Shown piece after piece: positions 8,616 to 16,899 of a DNA stretch of 42,819 nt (the stretch's first letter is position 1; each line of letters begins with the position of its first letter). The notes below the pieces were generated by a model. It was not told where the DNA came from and made no database searches. It saw only the letters and a list, made by a program, of their open reading frames with translations. The stretch covers positions 1 through 42,819 of the forward strand of contig JAYRGC010000029.1 in the NCBI GenBank assembly GCA_041908065.1. The letters run 5' to 3'. The DNA comes from JAYRGC01 sp041908065. GTDB taxonomy: Bacteria > Pseudomonadota > Alphaproteobacteria > UBA9219. A program made the translations under genes and the position numbers.

Positions 8616-9866
8616 TCAGCTCCCTATCCCGTAATCCTCCCCGTAAATATACGAAATCTCGCCACGTGGGGGGGGGCAGGGCGTGGCATGGGTCAGGGCG
8701 ACTCCGGTTTTTTCCTCGATGTCCCTGAAACGGTGGTGCCAGCGCCCCTTGGCCTCGATACACGCCTGTGAGCCGAGAACCAAGTCGCGCCGCCACGCCT
8801 CGTCCTTCAGCATCTTTTGCGCCAGTTCATATGCCCGGGCGGGACAATCGAACATCGGAAGATCCACGTAGCCCTTCGCAAAATCCGCTATCCCCTGCCT
8901 GTAGTCGGAAAGCAGGCAACCGTTGGAAGCCATCACGTCCATTACCCGCCAGGGAAACCCCTCGACGGCTTGCCCGTGCGCCACGCTGAGGCAAATTTTG
9001 CTGGAGTTGTATATATCCTGATTGTGCTTGAGCGAATAAACGATGTCGGGACGCCACGCCGCCGCCACGTCGGGAAAGAAATCAGCGCGTTGCAGCCATT
9101 CGTCGGGACCGTAAAGCGAAAGGCCAAACTCGGCGAGCAATGCGAGGCTCAGCAGGCGGTCGCGCGGGGAAAAAATGCTCTGGAAATGCGACATCGGCAT
9201 ATGTTTTTGGATTAACGCTTTTTCATCTTCGGTCAACGCCCCGGCCAGTTGCGCATGGTTCTGCCTGATGATGGAGAACAGCTGGTTCAGACGTTCCTTG
9301 TCCTTAAACTCGCCTATCAGCTCCGCCGTGTTTTTCTGGTTCTGAAACGTGTTTCCGATGAAGGAAACGTTCTTGTCCACAGGAACTGCCTCGGACACGA
9401 CCCCGGTCGCCGGAAGCGCGTGAATGATGCGTTCCTCGCCCATACGGAACATTTCCCCGATCTCGTCCAGATCGCGCTGGAACGGGGCGTAGAAATAGAT
9501 GCGGTCGCCGTATGCGCGCTGCGCTATCTTGTCCTTGTCGTTGAAAAACTTCACGGTGTCCGACAGAAACAAAACCACAGGGCAGTCGGTCACCTTATAG
9601 GCAGTGTCCGGGACAGAGTTGTTGGCGAAGATGCATAAATCCGGCTTGAACGCAGCTATGTCCGACGTTAGTCGCGTGATATCAATGTAATCGTGCAATC
9701 CGTTGTGGCCGTTCCAGTATCTGGGCAAAAACGCCGTGGAGACGAGTTGCATTACGTTGTGGCCGCCTTGGGCCAAACCCTCGGCCAAAGCATCGAAGAA
9801 ACATATAGGGCGATAATATCCCCCGTTCACCACGGGGGAAAAATGGGAAAGCAATATATTGGCCAT
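8616..9866 (-). CDS. CgeB-like family 1 glycosyltransferase
   Basis: Last gene of a four-gene leftward operon. 416 residues from the ATG one base after the upstream stop codon; an alternative ATG three codons earlier would overlap it. The first half is a Rossmann-like domain starting ANILLSHFSPVVNGGYYRP. The second half has the CgeB/GT-B signature AVEGFPWRVMDVMASNGCLLSD, where the nucleotide-sugar donor is usually held, followed by a C-terminal helix typical of family 1 transferases. Likely adds a sugar to a surface glycan, in the cytosol or at the inner membrane face; donor and acceptor unknown. A G9 tract (8668-8676) lies in the codons for the last 20 residues, where slippage would replace only the tail. 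Confidence 0.8.
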   Translation of the reverse strand: MANILLSHFSPVVNGGYYRPICFFDALAEGLAQGGHNVMQLVSTAFLPRYWNGHNGLHDYIDITRLTSDIAAFKPDLCIFANNSVPDTAYKVTDCPVVLFLSDTVKFFNDKDKIAQRAYGDRIYFYAPFQRDLDEIGEMFRMGEERIIHALPATGVVSEAVPVDKNVSFIGNTFQNQKNTAELIGEFKDKERLNQLFSIIRQNHAQLAGALTEDEKALIQKHMPMSHFQSIFSPRDRLLSLALLAEFGLSLYGPDEWLQRADFFPDVAAAWRPDIVYSLKHNQDIYNSSKICLSVAHGQAVEGFPWRVMDVMASNGCLLSDYRQGIADFAKGYVDLPMFDCPARAYELAQKMLKDEAWRRDLVLGSQACIEAKGRWHHRFRDIEEKTGVALTHATPCPPPRGEISYIYGEDYGIGS

Positions 9867-9867
9867 G

Positions 9868-10797
9868 TCATACATCCAGCTCGAAGGTGAACTTGGTCGA
9901 GACATCACACCCCAGACCCTGCTTGAAATCGCACAGGCCGAGATTGGGAACGCTGAACTCGGTCGAGGGCCCGGTGTCAATCAGGCGCATTCCCGCTCCC
10001 TTGTAATGGGCGAAAATCCGGTAAGCAAGGAAGTTCATAGGCTTTAGCGCGTCGGTTTCGGGAAGGTTTCCCCAGTAAATCACCTGCGCCTTGTCATGGG
10101 TGACATGATAGACCATCGCTGACGCTAGAGGCATGGCCGCGTCGTCGCGCGCAAGGAAGAAGTCTGCCGGAACCACGCGAGCCGTGTCGCGCACGTTTTC
10201 CAATGTCATCCACAAAGGATAGTTCTTGGCGGCGCGGTTGGCGTGGATGATTTTATAGGCCGCCTCGACGTCTTCGGTCTTCTCGAACGTCAGTCCGTTC
10301 TTTATCGCGGCGCGAAGCTTCTGCCGCGCCTTCGGATCGATCCGCATTTCGTACTGCGCGTCGAACTGCGCCAGATCGTACTGGAAGTTCAGATCGCATC
10401 CGGCGATACGAAACCCAGCGGTGTAAAAACTGTTGTAAAGTTTGGCTATATGCACCTCGTTATAAACCGTTGGCGGCAATGTTATGCGGATTTTCTTCAG
10501 CCCCATCCCCTTCGCATAATCCGCCAGAGAGGCGGCCAGCGAGGAATACGAAGCTATCTTGTTGTTGCGGCTGATTTCCGAGAAACAGGCGTAAGGGGCC
10601 GAAAACGGCGCTTTCAGCACGCCATCCCTGATTCCGGCGATAAGTCCGAAACGCAGCCTTTGATCGCTGAACACAAGGTGCTTCACGGCCTCGACCTTGT
10701 GGGCGTTGATAGCGCAAAACTCCACGCTGTCGAAGACGGTGAAGGGGCATTGCGCCGTTCTGGCGTACTCGGCCGGGGACAATTCGCTGACGATCAT
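9868..10797 (-). CDS. FemAB/GNAT-like acyltransferase
   Basis: 309 residues resembling the FemAB / BioF2-like branch of the GNAT fold, which transfers acyl or aminoacyl groups to amines on glycans or peptides. Visible family-type features are the paired N-terminal strands (IVSELSPAEYARTAQCPF), the positively charged DPKARQKLRAAIKNGL helix, MPLASAMVYHV, and the C-terminal AYRIFAHYKGAGMRLIDTGPS segment. The start overlaps the stop of the preceding gene as ATGA. Known relatives decorate peptidoglycan, exopolysaccharide or lipopolysaccharide; with an ATP-grasp ligase and a glycosyltransferase beside it, I infer acylation or aminoacylation of a sugar. Specificity is not visible. Confidence 0.65.
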   Translation of the reverse strand: MIVSELSPAEYARTAQCPFTVFDSVEFCAINAHKVEAVKHLVFSDQRLRFGLIAGIRDGVLKAPFSAPYACFSEISRNNKIASYSSLAASLADYAKGMGLKKIRITLPPTVYNEVHIAKLYNSFYTAGFRIAGCDLNFQYDLAQFDAQYEMRIDPKARQKLRAAIKNGLTFEKTEDVEAAYKIIHANRAAKNYPLWMTLENVRDTARVVPADFFLARDDAAMPLASAMVYHVTHDKAQVIYWGNLPETDALKPMNFLAYRIFAHYKGAGMRLIDTGPSTEFSVPNLGLCDFKQGLGCDVSTKFTFELDV

Positions 10798-11729
10798 GCG
10801 ATGCTGACCTCTATCGCCCCCATGCCGTCGCGGCCGTAGTAGTTGCCGCTATAGAAAATCCAGGCGCGGGTTTCCGACGTTTTTACCGCGGCGGGGAAAT
10901 ACACCATCTCGCTGTCGAACTCTCCCTCTCCGCCAAACGCGATGTCGTCGAACAAGGCGTCCACGCGCTCCCACGCCACGCAATCCGTGGATCGCGCGCA
11001 GCCCATGAAATACCGCATGTTTTTGATTATCCTGCGGGTATAGAACACATAAAAATATTCGCCCAGACGGATGATTTGCGGACGTCCCAGCCCGTGTTCC
11101 ACCGCGAAGTCGCAGGCGATTATCTTTCGGCCCTTGTCTGCCAGCGTTAACCCGTCGCCGGAACGTTGGTAAAACACGTCATAGACCGGGCGCAGTTCTC
11201 CCTTGCAGGGGTGCCATGAACTTCCTGCGGAATATACAACGTGATATCCGCCGCCGTCGGCGCGCTCGATGGACTGCCCGGCGCGCACGAAAAGGCCTTC
11301 GTCAGCGCGGTCAAGAAGCGGCGCCTCGCTGTGTCGGGTGAAGCTGTCGCCGCCGTCCACGCTTATGGCCAGTCCGCCGAAATTGTAATGCCGGATTTTA
11401 TGGCCCAGCTGAAACCCTGTGTAGTAAAGATATATCCTTCCGTCGCCCAGGTCGTAGGCATGCGCGGGAAACACGCCGTTTTCGTCGAAACAGCCGTCGC
11501 GGCCAATATCAAGGACGGGTTTTTCCGAAACGCCCAGAATCTTCGCCGGATCTTCCGCGTCCACGTCAACATAACCGACGCGCGATATCTTGTCGGCGGT
11601 CCACGCCCCCAGGTAAACGCGTATCGTCCTGTCTCCGCGGCGTATCGGGGCGGGGGCCATGGCATGGGAACTCCACCAGGGCAATTCGCCCGAAGGTCTG
11701 AAGACGAACCCATTCTTTTTTACGCGCAT
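10794..11729 (-). CDS. Five-bladed beta-propeller protein, GH43/GH32-like
   Basis: 311 residues from the ATG preceded by AGGACGAG. Repeated blade-like stretches begin with hydrophobic-aromatic strands: IRVYLGAWTADKISRVGYVDVD, GRIYLYYTGFQ, GYHVVYSAGSSW, YFYVFYTRRI and RAWIFYSGNYYG. Acidic residues occupy loop positions, as in the glycosidase propeller clan (GH32/43/68/130). No signal peptide, so it probably acts in the cytosol. Such propellers occur in polysaccharide loci, where their reaction is mostly unproven: hydrolase, phosphorylase or transferase. It overlaps the FemAB-like gene by ATGA and follows the ATP-grasp/HAD gene after 26 bases, so it is certainly in this operon. Confidence 0.7.
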   Translation of the reverse strand: MRVKKNGFVFRPSGELPWWSSHAMAPAPIRRGDRTIRVYLGAWTADKISRVGYVDVDAEDPAKILGVSEKPVLDIGRDGCFDENGVFPAHAYDLGDGRIYLYYTGFQLGHKIRHYNFGGLAISVDGGDSFTRHSEAPLLDRADEGLFVRAGQSIERADGGGYHVVYSAGSSWHPCKGELRPVYDVFYQRSGDGLTLADKGRKIIACDFAVEHGLGRPQIIRLGEYFYVFYTRRIIKNMRYFMGCARSTDCVAWERVDALFDDIAFGGEGEFDSEMVYFPAAVKTSETRAWIFYSGNYYGRDGMGAIEVSIA

Positions 11730-11755
11730 CGGATTCTCGTCCTGCAGTTGAGACT

Positions 11756-13045
11756 CTAGATTCTTTCGTCCAGCAACCCCTCCACCATCGAGCAATCGAA
11801 CGTGGGGATGCCGAGCGCATTATGCACTTCCAGCCGTTGAGAGAAGCTGTCGTCTATATAGATGGATCTGCGATCCTTCATATGATCTGATTTGCGCTGA
11901 TGCTCGCCCATGTGCAGGACCTCGTCGAAAATTTCAGAAATGCGCCACTTTTTCAGATATGCGAGCAAATCATCTCCGTTGTACTTCGTCAGCAGCGCGA
12001 TGCGTTTTTGTCGGTTGACGCACTGATAGAGGAACTGGATCACCTCCAGATTCAGTTGTTCATGCACCACTATCGTATCGTCAAGATCCACATAAACCGT
12101 GTCGTATTCATAGTCGAGCACGTAGCGGTTCTTCAGGCATCTGTCCAGTGACAGGGGGGCGGCGTTCACCATCGTCGAGACGGGAACTCCCATCGCCTGA
12201 AGAATTGACAGCATGGGGAAATTCACTCCCCGCGCGCGGTTGAAACACATGGTGCCGGCGATGCGCACGTCTATTTCCAGCAGTCGCAGCTCGCTGTCCT
12301 TGTCTTCCTTCATCTGGAAAAACCACGCCCCGGTAATAGGTATCCGGCCCAGTATCCTTTCGGCGTAACCGCGCAGCTTTTCTTCCAGCTCCGCCGCCAC
12401 AGGTTCGGCGTGCATGGAAGTGGCCATGCGGACGCGGGAGCGCTCCCTCGCGCCGGAAAACAGAAGTTTTCCACGGGCGTCGGAAAAGCAGTCAATGGTG
12501 TACTCGCGTCCGGGCAAAAGTTCCTGCGCCACGAAACTCGCGAAGTCTATTTTTCCGGCCTGTTCAGGGGTCTCGACGACGTATGCGCCCTGCGCGCCAT
12601 AGCCCTTGTCGGGCTTTACGAATATGGGATAACCGTCAATTTCCTGCGCAGAACCATATACCCGGGGAACCGGGACAACGTCGGCCAGTTCCCGCAACGT
12701 GGCCTTTTTCGAGCGCGTCACCCGCAACACATCCGCGTCCGGCAGCAATATGCGGGCGCGTATGCTGTTCTGCATGGCCGCGAGATGGTCTATGACCAGC
12801 GAATTGGCGGGATATACCAGATCTATGTCTTGCGCCGCTATGACGGCGTTAAGGTCGTCAACCCATCCATCCTCGCGGATATCCCGTACTATATGGTTGT
12901 TTTTATAAACATAAAAAGCGTGGTTCATTACCGGGCTCGAAGCCGAGAAAAGCCGGACTTCCTTGCAATATTTCAGTGCCTTATGTATTTCCAGGCCGTT
13001 TTCCATGCCGCCGGGAAATATCAGTATGTTCCATGGTTTCTTCAT
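11756..13045 (-). CDS. ATP-grasp ligase fused to a HAD-family hydrolase
   Basis: First gene of the operon, 429 residues in two parts. Residues 1 to about 305 form an ATP-grasp enzyme: a pre-ATP domain (NILIFPGG start), then YPIFVKPDKGYGAQGAYVV for nucleotide binding, the FVAQELLPGREYTIDCF strand pair and metal-binding LLEIDVRIAGT (about 256-264). Residues about 315-429 form a HAD domain with motif I DLDDT (Asp320, Asp322), motif II Thr353 in LLTK, a Lys near 385 and motif IV IYIDDS (398-399). Both halves keep their catalytic residues. ATP-grasp enzymes join a carboxylate to an amine through an acyl-phosphate. The HAD part may remove a phosphate from substrate or product; both assignments are inferred from family. 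I know of no named family with this exact fusion. Confidence 0.75.
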   Translation of the reverse strand: MKKPWNILIFPGGMENGLEIHKALKYCKEVRLFSASSPVMNHAFYVYKNNHIVRDIREDGWVDDLNAVIAAQDIDLVYPANSLVIDHLAAMQNSIRARILLPDADVLRVTRSKKATLRELADVVPVPRVYGSAQEIDGYPIFVKPDKGYGAQGAYVVETPEQAGKIDFASFVAQELLPGREYTIDCFSDARGKLLFSGARERSRVRMATSMHAEPVAAELEEKLRGYAERILGRIPITGAWFFQMKEDKDSELRLLEIDVRIAGTMCFNRARGVNFPMLSILQAMGVPVSTMVNAAPLSLDRCLKNRYVLDYEYDTVYVDLDDTIVVHEQLNLEVIQFLYQCVNRQKRIALLTKYNGDDLLAYLKKWRISEIFDEVLHMGEHQRKSDHMKDRRSIYIDDSFSQRLEVHNALGIPTFDCSMVEGLLDERI

Positions 13046-13345
13046 CTGTCTGCCTGAGAGTTATGGCGCGAGAAGGCGGCGGGCGAACGGGCAAGCGTCC
13101 GCTCTACCATCGGGGGGGAGTAATTCAACAAGTTTTAATGTCATGACTGCTCCGGAATTCATCAAACATTTTTATCCGTTCCAGATACGGCATAACCCGT
13201 TCGGCGGACGGCAACAAAGGACGCAGGGCAGGAATGCGATCCACGACGATCTCTCCAAACGCTTTCGACAATACACCGACCAAGGATACCCGAATGATCG
13301 GATCGTGGGCAACAAAGAAGGCCGATCTTATCTTTTTAAAATGCT
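13046..13345 (-). pseudogene. Leader of the glycan operon plus possible remnant of a DegT/DnrJ-type aminotransferase
   Basis: No intact gene. Read leftward, one frame runs open from the end of holB to a stop near 13122 and includes IPALRPLLPSAERVMPYLERI. This resembles the N-terminus of DegT/DnrJ/EryC1 sugar aminotransferases (PLLPS followed by a PYLxRI helix), but the rest of such an enzyme is missing. The stretch nearest the ATP-grasp gene (13046-13110) resembles pieces of a tRNA and of a glycine aptamer, but neither folds completely. A G7 tract lies at 13112-13118. The remnant call is tentative. Confidence 0.35.
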
Positions 13346-14371
13346 CTACGCCGCCTTGGCGGATTGCAGGATGGAAAGGACATTGAGAAAAGCCAGTTTG
13401 CGGTCGAGGTTGGAGCGTTCGGCCATCTCAAGCGTCTGCGCCACGGCGTCGCGCAAGCGAACGGCTCCGCCCACATCCGCGCTTATCCTGACGGCCTTAC
13501 CCTCGCCACCGCCGCCCATAGCCAAGGCTCGCGTTTCATTCCACAAAAACTGCCCCAGCAGCCGCATGACGATCGGAAAGTTGTCGTTCTCGGATTTGCG
13601 GGCAAGCTTGTCGGCCAGAACGTGCGCCTTGGCCACGTCAAAACGCGGCATGTCTTTTATCAATCCCAGTATCTCGTCGTAAAATGGCAAGGAGTCGCTG
13701 TTCAGCAAACAGGATGCGAAACCGACGCTCCCTTCCGACAGGCGGATCACCCGCTCCACGTCTTGCGGATCGCGGCTTCCGGCTCCGCATCTGGCCAAGG
13801 CCTCGCGCATTTCAGCGTCGGACAAGGGCGACAGCGGCAGCAAACGGCAACGCGAACGGATGGTGGGCAGCAACGATCCCCGCGAACGCGCGGTGATAAG
13901 GATGACTGTTCGTTCCGGCGGCTCCTCGACGAATTTCAGTATCGCGTTCTGTCCGAAGTTGTTTAGCGCGTGCGCCTCGTCGATTATCACCACCCGCCAA
14001 CCGCCGTAAGCGGCGGTTTTATGCATGAACTCGTTGACGGCGCGAGCGTCTTCGACCGCGATCGAATTTTTCGCCGCTCCGGTCTTTTCGTCGGTTTTTC
14101 GCCGCAAGATGAATAAATCAGGATGGGCTTCCGCCGCGATAAGCCGCGCCGCCTGATGGCGCATATCCAGATTGCCCGGGCGGTTGGCTCCCGCCGACAG
14201 GATGAAGTGGGCGATATGGAAGGCCAGCGTGGCCTTGCCGATGCCGTCCATGCCGCAGATCAGCCACGCATGGTGCATCCGGCCCGACGAGAAGGCATCC
14301 ACGACGGCAGCGATGGCGGCGGAATGTCCGGCCAGAAACGGATTGGCGGATGGCGCAATCTCGCCGCTCAT
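13346..14371 (-). CDS. holB: DNA polymerase III delta' subunit
   Basis: 341-residue AAA+ clamp-loader subunit that helps open the beta clamp and load it at primer ends. It has the delta'-type P-loop GMDGIGKATLAFHIAHF (about 40-56), the sensor/DEAH-like strand VVIIDEAHALN, FVEEPPERTVILIT, and the SRC arginine-finger motif (IRSRCRLLPL). Zinc-module cysteines present in E. coli delta' are absent, as in many alphaproteobacteria. The ATG overlaps the tmk stop (ATGA), so the two are translationally coupled; the frame stays open upstream but has no family similarity. metG, a common next gene in alphaproteobacteria, is absent and replaced by the remnant and glycan island. Confidence 0.93.
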   Translation of the reverse strand: MSGEIAPSANPFLAGHSAAIAAVVDAFSSGRMHHAWLICGMDGIGKATLAFHIAHFILSAGANRPGNLDMRHQAARLIAAEAHPDLFILRRKTDEKTGAAKNSIAVEDARAVNEFMHKTAAYGGWRVVIIDEAHALNNFGQNAILKFVEEPPERTVILITARSRGSLLPTIRSRCRLLPLSPLSDAEMREALARCGAGSRDPQDVERVIRLSEGSVGFASCLLNSDSLPFYDEILGLIKDMPRFDVAKAHVLADKLARKSENDNFPIVMRLLGQFLWNETRALAMGGGGEGKAVRISADVGGAVRLRDAVAQTLEMAERSNLDRKLAFLNVLSILQSAKAA

Positions 14372-15018
14372 GCTCGCCCGCCTTTCGCCGCCCAACACGC
14401 GTCGGAAACGGCGGCGGTTATTTGCGCCGCCACTTCGTCCGCCGTCTTGCCCGCGTCTATGACCGCGAAACGCTCGGGCTCCCGCGAGGCGATGTCGAGA
14501 AACGCCCGCCGCAGCTTTTCGTGGAAATCGCGGCCGCGCTGTTGATAGCGGTCGTCCGGTCCGCGCCGCGCCGCCATCCGCGACATGCCGGTATCTACTT
14601 CGACGTCCAGCAAAAGGGTAAGATCGGGGCGGAAATCCGCGGCTATCAGCGAATAAAGCCGGTCGATGACTTCCATCCCCAGCCCCAAGCCTATGCCCTG
14701 ATAAACGTGCGTCGAGTCGGCGAAACGATCCGACACCACCCAAATCCCGCGCTCCAGAGCAGGCCACACGGTCTTGACCAAATGCTCGCGCCGCGCCGCC
14801 GTCACCAGCAACGCCTCCGTCAAAGGATCCCAGTTTTCGGCGTTTCCGGAAAGCCACAGATCGCGAATGGCTTCGGCATTCGGGCATCCCCCCACTTCGC
14901 GAGTCGCCACAGCTTCAACGCCGCGAGAATTCAACCACTCGACCAATCGCTTGGCCTGCGTGGATTTTCCGGTTCCCTCGCCGCCCTCCAGAGTTATGAA
15001 TTTTCCGCGCATGGCCAT
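14368..15018 (-). CDS. tmk: Thymidylate kinase
   Basis: 216 residues. Phosphorylates dTMP to dTDP for DNA synthesis. It has the P-loop LEGGEGTGKST (10-20), the substrate motif VVSDRFADSTHVYQG, LLLDVEVDTGMSR, and a LID segment RRGPDDRYQQRGRDF. The ATG chosen is preceded by GGGACGG; the next in-frame ATG two codons later is also possible. Coupled to holB by a 4-base overlap. A 95-base gap separates it from mltB upstream. Confidence 0.96.
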   Translation of the reverse strand: MAMRGKFITLEGGEGTGKSTQAKRLVEWLNSRGVEAVATREVGGCPNAEAIRDLWLSGNAENWDPLTEALLVTAARREHLVKTVWPALERGIWVVSDRFADSTHVYQGIGLGLGMEVIDRLYSLIAADFRPDLTLLLDVEVDTGMSRMAARRGPDDRYQQRGRDFHEKLRRAFLDIASREPERFAVIDAGKTADEVAAQITAAVSDACWAAKGGRA

Positions 15019-15113
15019 GTTTCCGTCCCGTAACCGTTCCGCCGCCAGTAAAACCGGAATTATCCGGCGCGGCAAGGGCGGAAAAAGGATTGCCGTCGCC
15101 TCGCCGCAAGCGT

Positions 15114-16127
15114 TCAATCCGCCGCGGCGATCGCGTCGGCCAAAAGCCCTATGGAAAGCGCGAAGTTGGTGGAGCGATTCCAGCGCATCAGGGCTTTCAA
15201 ATTGGAGCAAGCCAGAAAAGCCCGCCCGCCCCGTCCGTCCGGCAAGACCAGATAGGCGGTACCGTCGGGCGAGCAAGACAATCCGCCCTTTTTCAGAATG
15301 CGCGCCCCCGCCCTTTCCCAATCGTCCACGCTTTTGCCGGATGCCTTAAGACCGATTTCATCCTCGGACGCTGAACCGTTCCACCTGATCTCCGCCCCCC
15401 AATCTTGGCCAGAAACCCAGCCTTCGGCGGCCAAATAATTGGCCGCCGAAGCCAAAGCGTCCATAGGATTGTCCCAAATATCGCGCCGCCCGTCGCCGTC
15501 GTAATCCACGGCATAGCGGGAATAGGTGGATGGCATGAACTGGAACTGCCCCAACGCGCCCGCCCACGATCCGTTCACGGCGTTCGCTTCCTTTTGGCCG
15601 GAATCCACGATACGCAAGGCTTCTATCAGCTCGCCGCCGAAGAACTCGGCGCGGCGGCCTTCAAAGGCCAAGGTGGCCAGCGATCTGATTATGTCGAAGT
15701 CGCCGGTGTTGGCTCCGTAGCCGCTTTCCACGCCCCACAAGGCGACGATAACCGCCGGAGCGACGCCGTAACGCCTCTGCAAATCATCCAAGACGCGGCG
15801 ATGAAGCGACAGCATCTCCCGCCCTCGGATCACGCGGGACTTCGTCAATATTCCGTCAATATACGAAGCGAATGAGATAGACGATTCCGGTTGCCTGCGA
15901 TCCAGCTTCAACACCCGATAATCCAGATAAAGCCCGCCCAGCGCGGCGTCGATGGTCGGTCGGGAGATTTCGGCGGCGGCGGCGCGGGGCGAAAAATCAT
16001 TCAGCCAAAGGCGGAACGCTTCGTTTTCCTCGTTCGGCGGAAACGCGCCTTGCGCCAAAGCCGGAACGGCAACCGACGCCGCCCACAATGCGGCGGCGAA
16101 AACCGAGGCTTTGAATATCCTCGTCAT
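15114..16127 (-). CDS. Lytic murein transglycosylase, MltB type (GH103)
   Basis: 337 residues. Cleaves the MurNAc-GlcNAc bond of peptidoglycan with formation of an anhydro end, acting in the periplasm. Signal peptide at about 1-25 (hydrophobic core AAALWAASVAVP, cleavage near ALA), not a lipobox, so it is soluble rather than lipid-anchored. Catalytic Glu134 lies in WGVESGYGANTG; the family stretches GALGQFQFMPSTY and DIWDNPMDALASAANYL are intact. Start chosen because its ATG overlaps the ydcF-like stop (ATGA). A GC-rich gap follows before tmk; rlpA and dacA, often found between in relatives, are not here. Confidence 0.92.
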   Translation of the reverse strand: MTRIFKASVFAAALWAASVAVPALAQGAFPPNEENEAFRLWLNDFSPRAAAAEISRPTIDAALGGLYLDYRVLKLDRRQPESSISFASYIDGILTKSRVIRGREMLSLHRRVLDDLQRRYGVAPAVIVALWGVESGYGANTGDFDIIRSLATLAFEGRRAEFFGGELIEALRIVDSGQKEANAVNGSWAGALGQFQFMPSTYSRYAVDYDGDGRRDIWDNPMDALASAANYLAAEGWVSGQDWGAEIRWNGSASEDEIGLKASGKSVDDWERAGARILKKGGLSCSPDGTAYLVLPDGRGGRAFLACSNLKALMRWNRSTNFALSIGLLADAIAAAD

Positions 16128-16891
16128 TCTATCCATCCGTTGATCCTGTAAAAAACCAAGCCGTAGTATTCGTGCGCCGCCAGAGTCAGGTCTTCGAGAT
16201 TGGACGCTACGCCCCCGCTCACCCCAGCCGCAAAACGCCCAGATGTCCTGTATCCGGCGGGATAGGGATAAACGTTCCAACCCTCGCGGACGAAAGCCGC
16301 CATCGCCCGCGGCATATGAAAGGCGGAAGTGACCAGCACCCAGTTTTCGCCCTTGGCGGGCGATAACGCCTCGCGCGACAAAACGGCGTTCTCCCGCGTG
16401 GTGCGCGATTTTCCTTCGTAGATTATGTTCCTTCCCTCCAGCCCCAACGCGGCGAAAGTCCGCTTGGCGACGTCCGTAACGCCAGCTCCGGTTTCGTCCC
16501 CCCGCAAAACCGAGTTGTCGCCGCCGGAAAACGCCAGCTTGGCGGCGGGATATTCCCGCGCCAAGGCCGCGAAGGCGAGATAGCGTCCGGCGGATATTCC
16601 CCCCATCACCGCCTGTCCCCTCGCCTCGGTGGCCGACGGCCTTTCATCTCCCGACAAAAGGATGATGCCGTCCACCCGCGACGGCAAAGCGGGTGAAAAG
16701 CGGTTTTCCAAAGGAACCAGCAACCAATTGCCGACGGGAAGAAAAACGGCCAGCAAAAGCGCGGCCAAAGCCGCCGCTCCGGCGCGTCTTATCCAACGGT
16801 TGCGGGCGATCATCCCCGCCGCCGCCATCAGCAAAAGGGCGACGACGGGCGATATGATCTTCCACGCCAACTTGGAGAAAACGAAAGACAT
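16124..16891 (-). CDS. YdcF/ElyC-like DUF218 membrane protein
   Basis: 255 residues: two N-terminal membrane segments (about 12-28 and 36-58), then a DUF218 domain facing the periplasm. It has the family pattern VDGIILLSGDERPS, LAFSGGDNSV, IIYEGKSRTTRENAVLS and VLVTSAFHMPRAMAAF (the conserved Ser-x-x-His region). ElyC of E. coli, in the same family, affects envelope integrity and lipid-carrier metabolism; this role here is inferred. The start lies eight bases after the yqaA-like stop, and the end overlaps mltB, so the three genes form one operon concerned with the envelope. Confidence 0.85.
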   Translation of the reverse strand: MSFVFSKLAWKIISPVVALLLMAAAGMIARNRWIRRAGAAALAALLLAVFLPVGNWLLVPLENRFSPALPSRVDGIILLSGDERPSATEARGQAVMGGISAGRYLAFAALAREYPAAKLAFSGGDNSVLRGDETGAGVTDVAKRTFAALGLEGRNIIYEGKSRTTRENAVLSREALSPAKGENWVLVTSAFHMPRAMAAFVREGWNVYPYPAGYRTSGRFAAGVSGGVASNLEDLTLAAHEYYGLVFYRINGWIE

Positions 16892-16899
16892 GCGCGGTT

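Noticed and set aside
13046..13120. On the minus strand, GATGGTAGAGC plus GTTCGCCCGC resembles tRNA-Gly pieces, and ACTCTCAGGCAGACAG resembles the 3' end of a glycine aptamer.
   Set aside because: No complete cloverleaf: T arm and half of the D arm are missing. No aptamer core (no CCGAAGGGGCAA-like segment). At most relics; not called as an RNA.
14372..14887. Upstream in-frame extension of holB giving a 513-residue protein.
   Set aside because: The extra residues lie antisense to no gene but inside tmk in another frame and show no clamp-loader similarity; the ATGA overlap with tmk fixes the shorter start.
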